Shown: one piece after another, positions 33,316 through 47,200 of the stretch
Numbering within the stretch: position 1 is the first letter of the stretch
How the letters are laid out: each line of letters starts with the position of its first letter
Assembly: GCA_949152475.1 (NCBI GenBank)
Contig: OX424560.1
Span: forward strand, 21,453,106 to 21,517,105
Length of the DNA: 64,000 nt
Reading direction: 5' to 3'
Source: Terebella lapidaria
Lineage: Eukaryota > Annelida > Polychaeta > Terebellida > Terebellidae
Notes under the pieces: model-generated
Seen by the model: only the letters and a program-made list of their open reading frames with translations
What the model was told of the DNA's origin: nothing
Database searches by the model: none
Made by a program: the position numbers and the translations under genes

Positions 33316-36300
33316 GTTCAATGCCATGATCACAAGGCAGCTTTCCATGACCGAAATCCTGAGATGACTGAGCTTGCAGACGACATACAGTCATTGCATC
33401 CTGATCCAGAGGCCCACATGAAACATCACGAAAAACGCGAGGGGCCAACCGACTGCTGAATCTGGAGGGCACGGTTGCACATGGTCTAGATCTAGAGTGA
33501 TGATTGTTTTCCTTTCTGGTCTGACAACAACATTGCAGATCCCCTGAGTCAGCATCAGGAATGTGTACAAAGTTTCATAGTCTGTGGTTGACTTCCTGAA
33601 CAGAGTAGTGATGACCTCCGAGTTCGTCTGGCTTTGGTGTGAAAATGACTGTGACAGAAGCAGTGAGTTGGTGCTGCCCAGGTAGGCATTATGCCTGTCT
33701 TTGTCAGCTTGGCATGCTGGGATTCGACGTCTTAACTTTCTGACTGGCAATTCGGATGATCACCCGTTTCCAGCTGATGTTCTTTCACCTCTTGGCTTGC
33801 TGTCACTTGTTGATCTATGACCATATGTTCACCTGTTGTTGTAATCTGGTGCTGGTATTCATCAAATGATCTGCTGATCCTTCTCCGGGACTGTTGTTTT
33901 AGCTGTAAAATGGCTTGCAAGGAACCAAGTTTTGTGTAGTTCTTGGATTTCACATGACGTTTGCCTGGTAGGAATTCCTCAAAAGGTATTGGCTTCTTGT
34001 TTATGATTGGTTCCCCCAAGTACTTGATGTCTAAGGAATATGGTGGAAAAGTTTCGTTGGAATAACGAGGGGCTGGTTGATTGGTTCACTGTCCTCTGCT
34101 CTCTGTCTTTTCTGGTCGATGAGACATTTTGTTCTTCGACTGGTGCTATTTTAATGGTGTTATAGAAACCTTGTTATTTTTGTTGTCTGGATGTGCTACT
34201 GTTGGCGATTAAGTTTCCTTTGAATTGTGACTTGACTAGTGGATGAGAGTTTTCTTTGATTGATTTTATTTCAAGTATGTGCATTGTAATATCAACAGGG
34301 TATTGACAATATGGATATATTATTTTATATGGTCAGTTGGGTATACTTGAGAAATCATGTTATCAAATATATAACCGACATCATACAATCTTTGTGCATC
34401 ATTTCAAAATAATGTCATTTATTCATGTGTCAGCTCAAGTGTAATTTTATTTCAGTAATTGTGTATCATATTGTTATTGCTTCATATATTCCGTTATTAA
34501 TTCACATTTGCATCATCATGTATAATTGTGTATGTCTGAAATGAAGAAATACAAAATTCGTAAAAAAACGAAGACTTTTAATCTCATCGATTTATATATC
34601 TGGAAGCTCAATAACTCTAAAATGAGTGGTCTGATGATATAAATAACTGCTTCATTCAATTTCTCATACCTGAAAACCCTGAAAAAAATATACTACATGA
34701 CATTATTTGTTAAATTGACGAATTTTGATTATTGGACCCCCGTTCGGCCACCGCGACCATTACGCGTACGTTGAAAATTGATCATATTCACTTCTGCTCA
34801 CTTCTAAAATGTCATTAGTGGATTTATCGTCATCAAAAACCCCCATTTTGACATCAAAACCACAAAGATTGGTCAAATATTGGTGGATCTGATAGTATCA
34901 TCAGTTCCAGGACCCCCCAGACAGGAAAGGTCCCCCACAGGGGGGTCCAGAGGTCTGAAAATTTGTACCCCGCCATTTTCCCATACTATGGACCCAAATG
35001 AACCACGAAATGCAAAAACATCAATTTTGACACAAAAATCCTACGGGAGTACATGTCATACTACACTATGAGGAGAGCTGTTTGAGCACGCACTGGCTAC
35101 ATTACAAATGTACTCGGATACGATTTGACCGTCGTGACACTGTCGTGAAGCACAAATGTATTTCAGAATATTTAAATTGCTTTGTTGGTGTACACAGTCT
35201 ACTCATTGGGCTATATGATATTCACAAACACCTATTATTTTCACATACAGTTCAACTATGTTTTTTTCACATTGATATGATTTCCAAAATACATCCTCCT
35301 AAAGATATTTGGTTTCCGTTTCATCCCCTGAATGTGTGTCCAATTCAGCATGTTGACACCATGATTGGATGTAGGGTCCCCCACCCCCAGTTTTCTACAG
35401 CACTTGGTGTAGTAGCAATAACCCCACCATATTCCAGATTTGTATTGGATATTTTGTGTAATCACTGATTTTGTTTATCGAATATTGTAATTTTTGTTAC
35501 ATCATGTACTTTTTTGTACATGTTCTGACGAGTGCATATTTGTCTGCACCACTATTTGTTTTCGCAGAATGAATTATTATCCGGTACATGTACATATACG
35601 TTTGTACATTACAGTTTAGTGCAAAATCTGAAATATTTAAATTCATTTGCCAACAGAACGATAATACTGTGGTGTTATGGATGATGATGAATGATGAATT
35701 CATAACTTTGCAATCTCATAGCTACATTATGTGGTTCCTTTATCCGGCATACATCTTGACATCTCAAGTTGAGAAGTAACTTCTAGGAAATGACACCTTT
35801 TTCATACATGTATGTCAGATCCAGTGCATTATGATAGTGGAAATATATAACGATACACCAAAGGGATTAGTATTTAAAATATGAGGGAAAATGTGGAAAA
35901 AAATCCTGACATATTCTCAAGTATTTCTCAGATTTTATATTTTGGTTCCGTAAATCTATACCCAATCCAGTCATTAGTAGAAGAATCATCAGTTGGGAAC
36001 ATGGATCAGTGCCCCATATGGTTTATAAATAAGTTTAATGGCCAGACAGACAGTTGCATTTCCGACAGCCCATTGTCTGATTTCCGTTGACGGATGCGAA
36101 GCTAATCAGTCACAACGACAAGGACACAGTAGTAGAGTGTTGTAGTAGAGTGTGAGATTATATGTGTTTTCATTTTGTGTAATTTGTGAGTAATTTCGGG
36201 GTTATCAGACCAAAGGTCCGATGGTGTTATGTCCGCTGCGTCCGTTCACATTCACATTTTTATCTTCAAAGTTTACAGTCGGATCTGAAATTTCTGAATT

Positions 36301-37286
36301 TTTGCACAAAGATACCTTTTAATATTTCAAAAGGGAGGTGTTTTTTTTCTTCAGTTTTTTCACTTTCACTTTTTTCCAAAATGACGGCTATTATCGGCAA
36401 AAAGAAAATTTTTTTTTTTAAAAAGAATTGTTCAGATTTTTTTGAGAATTTTATTTCAGAAGATCCCCTAAATAGACAAACCATTTGAGAAGGACAAATC
36501 AATATCTCAAGTTTATTTGTGGGTGTTCTGTTGGTTTGGGAAAATGTTATATACATTGATATATCCATAATATACATTGACATATACATTATATATGTTG
36601 GCCTTCCATTGATTTCGGCAATCTTTGATCATATACTGCACTGCACAATCCAGTATATATCGCGTTAAAATAAACTATTTTGCCTAATGCAACATGGATA
36701 AATGCATCAATAGCGAAGACGCTACGGGAAGCTTCCGTCACTATAATTGACGGGAATTGTATTAATGCAAAGTCGGCTTAGGCACAAAAGATATTTTTGA
36801 GAATAATACTGATGTCTGGGGCAATGTTCACCGAATTAGAACATTCCAATGGCTCTTTTGATGCGTCCCCAGACAGCCATAATAAACTTGATTTATATTA
36901 CATTGATAACAATCCAGGATTCTCAAGTACAACCATACACGTAAAAAATTCTGGCCTCTACTGTAACATGCTACACCCTTCGATATCATAACCTGAATTC
37001 TGTGGCCTATATCCTGCTGTATAGGTAATGATACAGATGATGTATCCAAACATAGCTTTCGCAACGTGTTGGTGTCACTCAAGCTCCCCATTACTCATAG
37101 CTGTTTGGCTTGCCCTTAGCTGTATGGCTTGCTGCTGGGTAATATATTCTTTTGATATACTTATAATTTGTGATCTACACATATTTCTAGGGATTTGTTC
37201 GAAATTTCATATTTACGCACATCCCATGGTCTAAAACAGGACCCCATGGTCTAAAATGAATCACGAAATTAAACGAACAGGATATA

Positions 37287-38687
37287 TAGTCGGGCATGTA
37301 CGGGGGGTCCCTTTGCACCCCCCCCCCATGATCCTCCAAAACCAACTTTTTTCTCAAGGTTTTTTAATACTAATAAACATTACATATGTCTCCGGTTGCG
37401 CATCCATTGCAAAAATTGGTTTTCGGGCCATTTTTCAAAATGGCCGCCCCGCGAAATCTCGAATTTTGAGATTGCTTCACTTTAAGCTGCATAGGTCTAC
37501 AAAATAAAATGTTTGTTACCTTTTGCTGCTCATTGTAGGGGCCTTATACATTGTACATGAGAAAACAGTGGTTAAATAAACATTTATAATATGAATATGT
37601 CCATAAATCCAAGATGGCCACCAAATTTAGATAATTTTTCACTAAAATGTCCATAACTTCGGACTGAGTCAACCTAGGATGTTCATTTTGGGGTCTATAC
37701 CTAGGTTTTCATATACAGGGAATCCATTTAGACCAAAATAAATACAATCAAGCTATTTCTTTTGATGCATGCATCCAAGATGGCCGCCAAATTTAGATAA
37801 GTTTTCACTAAAATGTCCATAACTTCGGACTGAGTCAACCTAGGATGTTCATTTTGGGGTCTATTCCTAGGTTTTCATATACAGGGAATCCATTCAGACC
37901 AAAATAAATACAATCAAGCTATTTCATTTGATGCATGTACACCTGCACACATGGTACACGCTACACATTCATTTAGATATCTCTCGAAAATAGCCCCCTT
38001 GACACCCCTATGGTCTCAATTGTGGATCTTTCTTGAATATTTCTGATAGAGACTTTTACTGATTTGCAATCCCAATAAATCCTTGAACAAATAGAGCTTG
38101 ATTTGATTAGTTTCGTTAATTAACAGAAATCCAAAATGCCTGCTAAACACACCCCGAAAATTCAAGTTCGTAACTAATTGTGCTATAAAGATGTGTGATA
38201 CTTACTTTCAAGGGTATTTTGGTATGTAGATTCCATTTTTGGTGTTATTCTAGCTATATAATATCAATTTAAAATGATAACAGCATCTCATTGAGATGGA
38301 AAGCAAATAAAAACATATTGTTATTTGAATTTATTCATACACTTATGCATTACGCATTACTCACCAACATGCTTGGGATACTTTTTATATCACAAACAGA
38401 GAACAATAATGTAGAATATCTTCATTGGCTATCTTAACACATGAACATGATGGAACATGGTACTATGATATTGGTACTGCTATATTGGCTGAATTGACAT
38501 ATTAATTGATGATGTCTTCACCATTTACCTGCATTCTCTTGGCCCGAAAACCAATTTTTGCAATGGATGCGCAACTGGAGACATATGTAATGTTTATTAG
38601 TATTAAAAAACCTTGAGAAAAAAGTTGGTTTTGGAGGATCATGGGGGGGGGGGGGGTGCAAAGGGACCCCCCGTACATGCCCAACTA
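37287..38687. mobile_element. 1.4-kb inverted-repeat DNA element (TAGT ends, ATA duplication)
   Basis: Ends are TAGTCGGGCATGTACGG and, inverted, TAGTTGGGCATGTACGG. The inverted repeats are about 150 bp, including a G/C-homopolymer and 'tccaaaaccaacttttttct'. The target duplication ATA (37284-37286, 38688-38690) is confirmed by the uninterrupted paralogue at 53353 ('gatatatatcacatc'). No ORF. The interior has a 165-bp direct duplication with 'ccaagatggccgccaaattt'. Non-autonomous, probably mobilised by a transposase like that of the 7-kb element. Confidence 0.85.
37609..37938. repeat. 165-bp direct duplication inside the 1.4-kb element
   Basis: Two copies starting at 37609 and 37774 ('ccaagatggcc(a/g)ccaaattt') and running through 'cataacttcggactgagtca' and 'ttttcatatacagggaatcc'. 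About 96% identical by eye. Confidence 0.8.
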
Positions 38688-40053
38688 ATATATCACATCA
38701 AAATGAAATCTAACTTCATTTGTATATTGTGGACTTCAGGGGACCAATATAACAACGGAAATATGTAAAGATACTGATTTACTGTTCAGCATGACTCTCT
38801 GCTAGGGTCACAAAATTGAATAGTATTCGGTGACTACCGAGGAAACTGTATTGTTTACCTTTACAATGACAGGTAATATAACCAATCTGAAAGATTGTTT
38901 TAGAATTCCTGACAACTGAGTACATTTAACCTCCCTCTTAATCTCTCTGGACTAAATTTCAGTTAGTGCGTGACATATCCCCATCAGAATTAATATGAGA
39001 CATTCACTTCAATAGAAAGGGAAATGTTAGTTATCCCATGTGATGTAATGGATACCGACCAGCACTACAAAATGATATCCAATGCATCATGGTTCCAGTA
39101 ATGTGTTTCCTGTGTGGTTTATGTTACATTACTAATTTGAAAAGTTATAAACGTTCTGTTGAATTTAATAAGTCACATTACATTTAGTGTTGTCATTCAC
39201 CTTCATTGTATCATATAACAAATGTAACAAATAAAAATGTGTAAATTACAATTTGATATTGTGCATCACAAGCAGTGATTTATTGCAACAAACATCATTG
39301 GCAGTTGATATTTTCATTTTGAATATTTAAAAAAGGGTTTTCCAGGTCACCATCGAATCATATGACAACAATTGAGGATTCAGAGCACAGGCAAACAATC
39401 ATCTACGGGGATGTATGTGTTTGTTTCTAGTATTAAAAGGAAAACAATATGAACATGTGAGTTTGATATTTTTATTTGGTATAAAATAAACTTATCTAAC
39501 TTTTTCTGTTTCCGAATTTTAGGAACTATTTTCTGTACCACCAATACATTTGAGGTTTGATCACGGTGGAATGGTAGCCATTTCACAGGAACATCCACAC
39601 ATATTACATAAATTAGTAGTGATAGTGTTTTACTGATTAATGTGCGGATTTAACAGATAAATATAACTAAACACTGAATGATTAAGCTGTGATGCCCATT
39701 TTTACCAGGCTGTTTTCCTCATACGTGCCTTGGTTTCATTCGCGTATTTGCTATGCACTGAATGCGGAAATTCACTTGTTGAAACAAGCCAATTATGTGC
39801 TCAACTCTTGTGCAAATGAACATTAGATACCCTGGGGACTCAATTATCTCTGATTTGACTGAAGAATCTCCATGGATCCATCTCCACGTGTCTGCTTATT
39901 GTTCCTCAAAAGAATATATGCCAGGAAATATTGAATATGTTGCTTATATGCAATGTTTTATAAAATATTATAATATACTTTTTTATGTTTTATAAAAAAG
40001 TGATGTATTACAAAACATTATACAATTCTGTGTGATACTCAAATGTGGATGTA

Positions 40054-41582
40054 CACTCCTCACAAAAAGTTAGGGATATAGTAGGGTATTTCGTATAGCA
40101 TGATTTTTTTTTTATGAAAAAAGGGGAATTTCAATGGTCGAAACTGTGTGCTCCTATACACAGGAGCATAAAACTGACCAGAATCTCAAAGTGAGCTGAT
40201 GTTACGGTTAAGTAAGTTTACAACTTTGAGTAAGTTTATTGCATAACAGTCAACTGTTGTGTACAGGTACACAAGATATTCTTGATTGTGTCTTACAAAT
40301 TCAGGAGATATGTACTTTTCATTTCTGTTCCTGCTATTTGTTGTGGATTTCACACCTGTGTCATGTGTTCGCAGCCACCTCAGTGAACATGATACTGTCA
40401 GTCCAGATCTTGGAGGACGGATCCAGACAGGCTGATGTGGCCAGAAGGTTCGGAGTCAGCCAGAGTGTGGTGTCGAGATTATGGCGTTGTTATCGTGAAA
40501 CCGGACTGTTTCAAGCCCGACAACGATTTGGGCGTCCACACTGTCTTTCCCGTGTTCAGGAACGATATTTAGTGACCACTGCTCACTGGAATTGCTTCCA
40601 GTCTGCGCGAGTTTTGTCTAACCAGCTCCAGAACGCTATCGGGATTCATGTTAGCACCCAGACTGTGAGAAACAGGCTTCATTCTGCTGGATTGAACGCT
40701 CGGCGACCAATGCTGGCACCCAGAGTGAATCAACTCCATCGACGAAACCGACTTCAATTTGCTCAGGATCATGTGGATTGGGATATCGAACAGTGGACCA
40801 ACGTTATGTTCACTGACGAGTCTCGATTCTGTCTATCCTCAAATGACAGACGTGTCAGAGTCTGGAGACGTCGTCAAGAACGTTTAGTGGAATGTGCCAT
40901 CCTAGAGCACGATCCTTTTGGTGGACCTTCACTTATGGTCTGGGTAGGAATTAGTGTCCAGGTTCGTAGGACCTGCACGTGTTCAACAGGGGAGGTATAA
41001 CGGCACAGCAATATCGGGATGAAGTCATTCTTCCTATTGTACGCCCATATGCTGGTGCAGTTGGTGCAGACTTCGTCTCTATGGATGACAATGCACCAAT
41101 CCACAGGGCTAGACTGCAAGGATGTCTTCATGATGAAGGAATCGACCGTTCAGACTGGCTGCTCGCTCTCCAGATCTAAATCCCATTGAACATTTATGGA
41201 ACATACTTGGTAGGGCTGTTCGAAGTCGCCAGCAACCTCCACATAACGTCCGGGAACTCGAGGAAGCTCCAAGAGAGGAGTGGGTAGCCATCCATCAAAG
41301 GGTCATGACCTGTCTCATATCGAGCATGCGCAGAAGGTGTCAAGCTTGTATCTGCGCACGAGGAGGACACACTAACTATTGACAATCGTTTTTGTATCAT
41401 TACAAACTGTACTTTAGGTGAATAACATCATATTATGTATATTGGGGATTATCATTGATTAGCAGAAAATTATATCAGCTCGAATTTATCCCACAAAAAA
41501 TTTAGTTTAATTTGAGAACACATGAAAAATATTTTAATTTATTTTAATTTCTTTGAATATCCCTAACTTTTTGTGACTAGTG
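40054..41582 (+). mobile_element. Tc1-family transposon, full length
   Basis: The inverted ends CACTCCTCACAAAAAGTTAG and CACTAGTCACAAAAAGTTAG (right end on the minus strand) are bordered by TA on each side (40052-40053, 41583-41584). The equivalent unit-1 site near 31285 reads 'gtggatgtattttcg' without an insert, an empty site with a single TA. Length is 1529 bp. A decayed transposase gene occupies 40389-41382. Confidence 0.9.
40389..41382 (+). pseudogene. Tc1 transposase, frameshifted
   Basis: Starts MILSVQILEDGSRQADVARR. The paired-like helix-turn-helix region has RFGVSQSVVSRLWRCYRETG, then the GRPH/Q-type hook (RFGRPHCLSRVQ) and a second HTH (VSTQTVRNRLHSAGLNARRP). The catalytic domain has VMFTDESRFCL (first Asp), VSMDDNAPIHRAR (second Asp) and SPDLNPIEHLWN (third acidic residue, Glu). 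Frameshifts near 40965 and 41157 break the gene into three parts. The full family length of about 340 aa is still visible down to CICARGGHTNY and TGA at 41380-41382. Cut-and-paste into TA is the family's role; this copy cannot encode an active enzyme. Confidence 0.88.
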
Positions 41583-44238
41583 TATGTTCATATAGTACTT
41601 ATAATAAATTTGTTTTGTTTTTATTCGTGGAGGGGTTTTGTTTGCTTGGGCAGGGGTCCCTAAAAACTTACAGCAGCAACCCCACTGGTCCGTGCGAAAA
41701 GACTAGGTAACACCGTGAGGAGACCTGTTTGAGCACGCACTGGCTACTATACAAATGTACTAGGATACAACCGTCGTGACTTATACCTGTGTGATGTATT
41801 TCAGATTATTGATTTTGCTTTGTTGGTGTACACCGTGCACTCGGTGGGCTATGAGATTCACAAACACCTATGTTTTTTCACATACAGTTCAATTATGTTT
41901 TTTTTACATTGGTATGATTTCCAAAATTACCAACATACTCCCACAGATATATGGTGTCCGTTTCATCCCCTGAAATGTGTGTCCATTTTAGCGTGTTTTG
42001 GTCATCATGAATGGATGCAGGGTTTTCCCTTAGTTTTCTACAGCACTTGGTGTAGTAGCAATAACCCCATCATATTCCAGATTGTATTGGTTGTTTTATG
42101 GAATCACTGATCTTGATTATCTAATATTGTAATTTGTGTTTTACATACCGATAATACCATGGTGATATGGAGACCGACTGATGACTAGAATTCATAACGT
42201 TGCAATCCCATAGCTACATTACGTGGTAACTTTATCAGCCATACATCTCGACATCACTCCTGGGAAATGACATCTTTGCATACATGTATGTCAGATCCAG
42301 TGCATTATGATAGTGGAAGCATATGACGATACACCCAAGGGATTAGTATTCAATAATTGGAGGAAAATGTGAAGAAAAACCAGACATATTCTCTAGTATT
42401 TCTCAGATTTAAAAGGTCGGTTCCTGACATCTATCCCCATTCCAGTCATTAGCAGAAGACTCATCAGTTTGAAACATGGCTCAGTGCCCCATTTTGGCAT
42501 GTCAGCCCTGGAAAGTGTATTGGGCACAACCGACAAATTGAGAGTAGACTGGATTGATTGATGTGGTATTGCTTCCAGTTTCTGACAAAAGTATACATTT
42601 ATCACGTTGCATCAAAACTATTCTTCAATGCCAAAAATACCTGGTGGCGCTCAAGTTCTGGAACAATTCTTTACCACAGTAAGTCAAACAAAATAACTAA
42701 CTACAATCTTCGATTTGTGTCTTCATGTACATATTATCAATATTACTACATAATCACTTCCAATGGCCCCACTGGTTTGAGGTTACCGATTTGGCATTAC
42801 AACTCTATACACATTTGACACAAACTCATTTGTTTTCGAGTAGTTCCATCGCATGCTAATTAGGGTCATTGAGAAATAGTAACTTTGAACATTCAGGGTT
42901 ATTTAACATTATTTTTCAGGTGTTTAAGATGCACCAAATATGATCTTATATATTATGCCATTATTCACATTGAACTTCCATCCTTAATCGACTTACTCGA
43001 CTGATTGACACACCTTTCATTATCATTGATATTCAAAGGTGTTTGCAAATTTGGGGGTCCCTTCAGTACATGCCCTTATGGTTGTGTGCTATTTGTGGAA
43101 GATTGAACAATAACCCATTTCTTTGTTTTGGTGGAAAGTTCTTGTTTGAACTGTTGAACTAATTACTTGCACAATCGAACTGAATTGATGAGTTTATTTC
43201 CAGAATATCAGAGTGTGTCTGAGGTATTTTCCTCTGGACAAATATTTCACAACAATGAAAGATGATCATTTCTGTATGAAGACTGTACTTCTGAATATAT
43301 TGGGTATTTCCCTGTTATCAATAATGTATTCATACAGAGTTTGGTGTTGGGAGTTGTTTGCTGTACTGCCATAGTATTACATTCCTCAACTACAGAGTAC
43401 TTTCTGAACATGAACGACGAGCGTAGTGTGTGGATACTGCAATAGGTGTCAAGCAAAATACCTAGACGCGACCCACGCTTCTTGACTGCCATTCCATTCA
43501 CCTCTCCACAAGGAAGATAATAAATAAGTTTAATGGCCAGACAGATAGTTGGATTTCCGACAGTAGTCTAGGACCCAGCTCAGATATGTATGCACATAAT
43601 TAAGGAGAGAATAACTCAACTGTTTTAGGCTAATGTGATACCAGTGAACAACTTGGGATGTGTGCCAAATGCATTACACGGGACGAACAGTCCGAAAATG
43701 ACAATTTTTAAAATGGCCGCCAACGGTCAAACGTCAAAATGGGATTTTGAACCACTGGTCCTAGCAATATATGTAATACCACTTTTTGTACTAATTTGAG
43801 GGTGAGAAATCCATTTCTAGGCTTATTGTCTAATTTTAATCGACCCATATTCATTTCAAATCCAAAATAGCAGCTAGTGACTTCACAAAATAAGCAAGAA
43901 CTGACATTTTTGAATCACTAGTCATAGGATTACATGTAATATCACTTTCGGAATTTTGAGGGTCTTCAACCCATTCCTCTCCTTATTTCCATCAATATAT
44001 AACTCTAAATTCAGTGCATTGGAAGGTCATTAACGTGAAATTAAAATTGAAACATTCAGAAAGAATTCATCTGGATTCCGAGCATAGTGAAGATTTCGTG
44101 TCATCAGTTCATTCAGTTGGAGTTGAAATGAAAGTTCGGAATTTGAACAAACACTGGATTTCTGAGAGAATGAAGGTATTTTATTTTCACTCATACATAC
44201 ATGTATCAACAAGGTCCAGGTATGGGGATGAACACTGT

Positions 44239-47200
44239 TCAGCCATTGATAGGATTTTTACAACCATCACCTCCCTTGCATCTACAGTACTTGCAGCAGT
44301 GAATCCCTGCTACCCGACATGGACATACGTTCTTGCGCGCACACTTGCCACATGTACAGGGATCTGGCAGGCCTTCGACTTTAGAGGTTACAATCTCGGG
44401 GATTAATGAATTGCCATTTCTCACAAAACCATAAGACTCGGCTTTCAATATCAAGCTTGCATCTCGAAATGGGGCCTGGACCCACAGCTGCTGTTGTTAA
44501 TAGCTTCTGAGGATATGTTTCCTGGCATTGTTTGAGGTGCATGCGGTTCGCTCAAAGTCCATCTTGAGGGCATTGCTGTCAAATGCTGCGAGACGCAGTT
44601 CGTCAAATGTCTCCAGGTCTGTTGATGGTTTGAGGCACTTGACTAAGAAAGTTTCTGCCATCTGTATTGTACTTTCTGTTAGCTGTGGGCAATCAAATTC
44701 CTGGATCAAGGAGGAATTCTCTGGTTTTCGGACAACATTCAGAGCTGCTAGTTTAGTGGATACCTTGCTGGTAGTATCACACCCTGTCAGTGCATGGAGT
44801 GCTGGGAGACACTTTATGAGGTTGTTTCCCAGTGCCAGACAGATATCGTGGAGAGGCAATATTGATCTTTTTGTTCCAGAGTTCCTGACAAGCCAGAGCT
44901 CTCGGAGGCCATGGTCTCTCCAATTGACTGTGATGTGGTACAACAGGCATACGAAGACATCTGTGTCACCTGATAACAAAGTCAGAGATGTAGGTCCTGT
45001 CCGGTGAGTCAGAATGTCCTGCACATGGAACATCATCCTGTCGTCAGCTTCTTCATGTGTGCAGTTGAGCCGAGGGAATAGAGAAGCACCCTCAGCTGTC
45101 ACCATCCATGCCTGTGGTGATATACCAATGTATATAGGTTTGATGCCTCGGTATTTGGTAGTGACCCACTCAACATAGAATGCCTGGAAGGCAGTCTTGC
45201 TGACGGAAGACGACCAAAAGTTCTCCAACACCACTGGAACATTTTGGTTTGGTGATATCTCATCAAGGACAACCATGTCCCGTGACTTTCTTCTTCTCTC
45301 CCTCTCATCATTCTTCGTGCTATCCTCTTTGTATGTGTCGAAAACGACATGGATCTCATCACAGTTGTGCCCAGCATTGCTGATCATAGATGTCAAGGCA
45401 ACAGCAAAGTCATGGAATGTCTTGACGGGTGGATCAAGTTTCTTTAAGGGGATCTTTCTCACCAAGGCCATGAAGTCGACAACAATGGCGTGGGTTTTGG
45501 GAGAAGTTTCTGGTCCTTTCTTGTCTACTAATGGGCACATCTTCAGCAACTCAGTCCCAAGTTGTGATTTGGCGCTCTGCTTCAAGTGACCATCTTGGTT
45601 AACCAAGAAGAATGCAGAACTGGTGATCTCATGCTGCAGTAGCTCTTCAACAGTGAACCCCCGGTGACATCCATACTCAATATACTTGAGAGCTTTGATA
45701 GTCTCATCTTTGATTTCTACTTTGGAAGCCAACTTCTCAGTTGTCTTTGGGCACGTTAACTTGATTCTGCTGATAGTTGAGTGTATTGATATTGACTTGT
45801 TTCTGAGTCGATCATCGATAAATTTAGCGCAAGCAGCGCTGCCTTCCTTGATACAGCACAACATTTTTTTTTACATTTATGTTGGCCACAATTTCCCCAG
45901 TGAGAATATGCTTCAGCGCTGCCTGGTCTTGTAGAGGACTGCATACCTTCATGAGGTACTCGCCTATGTCTTGCACCATCTGAGCTATCTTTGTTGCACT
46001 AGCTGGGTTGAAGTCATGGTGAAGTGAGAGTTCTCCTTCGACATCATCCTTCATCTCCAGGAGGTCGACATACTGGTCTTTTTTTTGCTTGATGATTCCC
46101 CACAGAGCGACCGCCTCCTTCTTCCTGGTGACTCCAATTATCCCCCCGCTCACTTTGGCAGGCCGGTTGTAGCACTGCTCTAGTGCCTGATCAAAGGGAA
46201 CTCCACTACCTTTACTAGTTGTGTTCACAACAAATCCACCCTTCATGTACGAGTCATATAGGAGTGGGAACTTCTCCTCCAGTTGATGGCAGTCTTGGAG
46301 GAATAATGGTGTCCATCGACAGTAGTTTGTTCTCCCGAAAAAGAAGAACAATGAGGTTGCTCTCTCAACAGCACTGAGGTAGAGAATCCAGTCTCCAGAA
46401 CGCAGAGAATTGGTCAAATCCCTGATGATCGGAAACAGGTCAGAAACGTATGTGTACCAGTATTCAAAGGACTGTGACAACAATGCCCTTTCTTTAAGGT
46501 AGACTTGAAAGGCTACTTGGATATTGTCAGCCCGCTTCTTTTTTGTGTTCCATTCTGTGGCCGTGAGCTCTTTGGGTTTACACTTTACCTGCAGTGCCTC
46601 TAGTTCCATGCGTCTCTCAGGATATTTGGAGAGGAATGCTTCAAACATCATAGATATAAGGACTTCATATATCATGGAATGAGCAGTGCGAGCCCTGGAA
46701 TAGTGGGAACCAGAGATCACGGACTTGATGACATCGGTTCCGTAGCATTCTGTCTCGACTAGAACTGCGAAAATTCCAGAGGGTTCAAGGTATGTACCTA
46801 GACAGGCCAACACAACCTTCTCCATGTGGAATCCACCTAGACCAAGGAATATATTGCTGAACTGGTCTGGTTTCATGAGCTGAATTTCGTTGGCAATACG
46901 ATATACACCTTCGTCAGCCCACAATCCACCATAGGTATCGCCCTTCTGTTTCAGCACGTCCTGAAAGTTGATCATCGTGGTGAGGACGGCATCGTACGCT
47001 GTAGCTGGATAAGGAAGAATTGGGGTAAGTATTTTGGTGGTAGGGAGAAAATTGCATTTCAATATTGCACTTCTCAAAGCTGTAAATCCTGGGACATTGT
47101 CACCCTCAAGTGTCACTCTTTTGGAGAAACGATTCACTGTCCACAGAAAAGAGTCTGACTTTATTGAGTTGGTGGACTCTGTGACATCTGTTGACGTAGC

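Larger units (their letters stand above)
31417..35068. mobile_element. Giant 3.65-kb foldback transposon (TAGT ends, TGA duplication)
   Basis: Two inverted arms of about 1.63 kb (31417-33052 and 33446-35068) surround a 0.39-kb centre. Ends are TAGTGCGGTATGAC and, inverted, TAGTGTAGTATGAC. TGA flanks both sides (31414-31416, 35069-35071). The paralogous unit at about 41725 reads 'aacaccgtgaggagacc' without an insert, confirming the duplication. The arms carry the 5' half of a degraded coding region; the centre carries more. Structure and ends link it to the 7-kb element at 43564-50555. Confidence 0.88.

Noticed and set aside
44528..45589. Plus-strand frames of 130-159 codons
   Set aside because: Antisense to the XPG-like nuclease part of the 7-kb element; no domain of their own.
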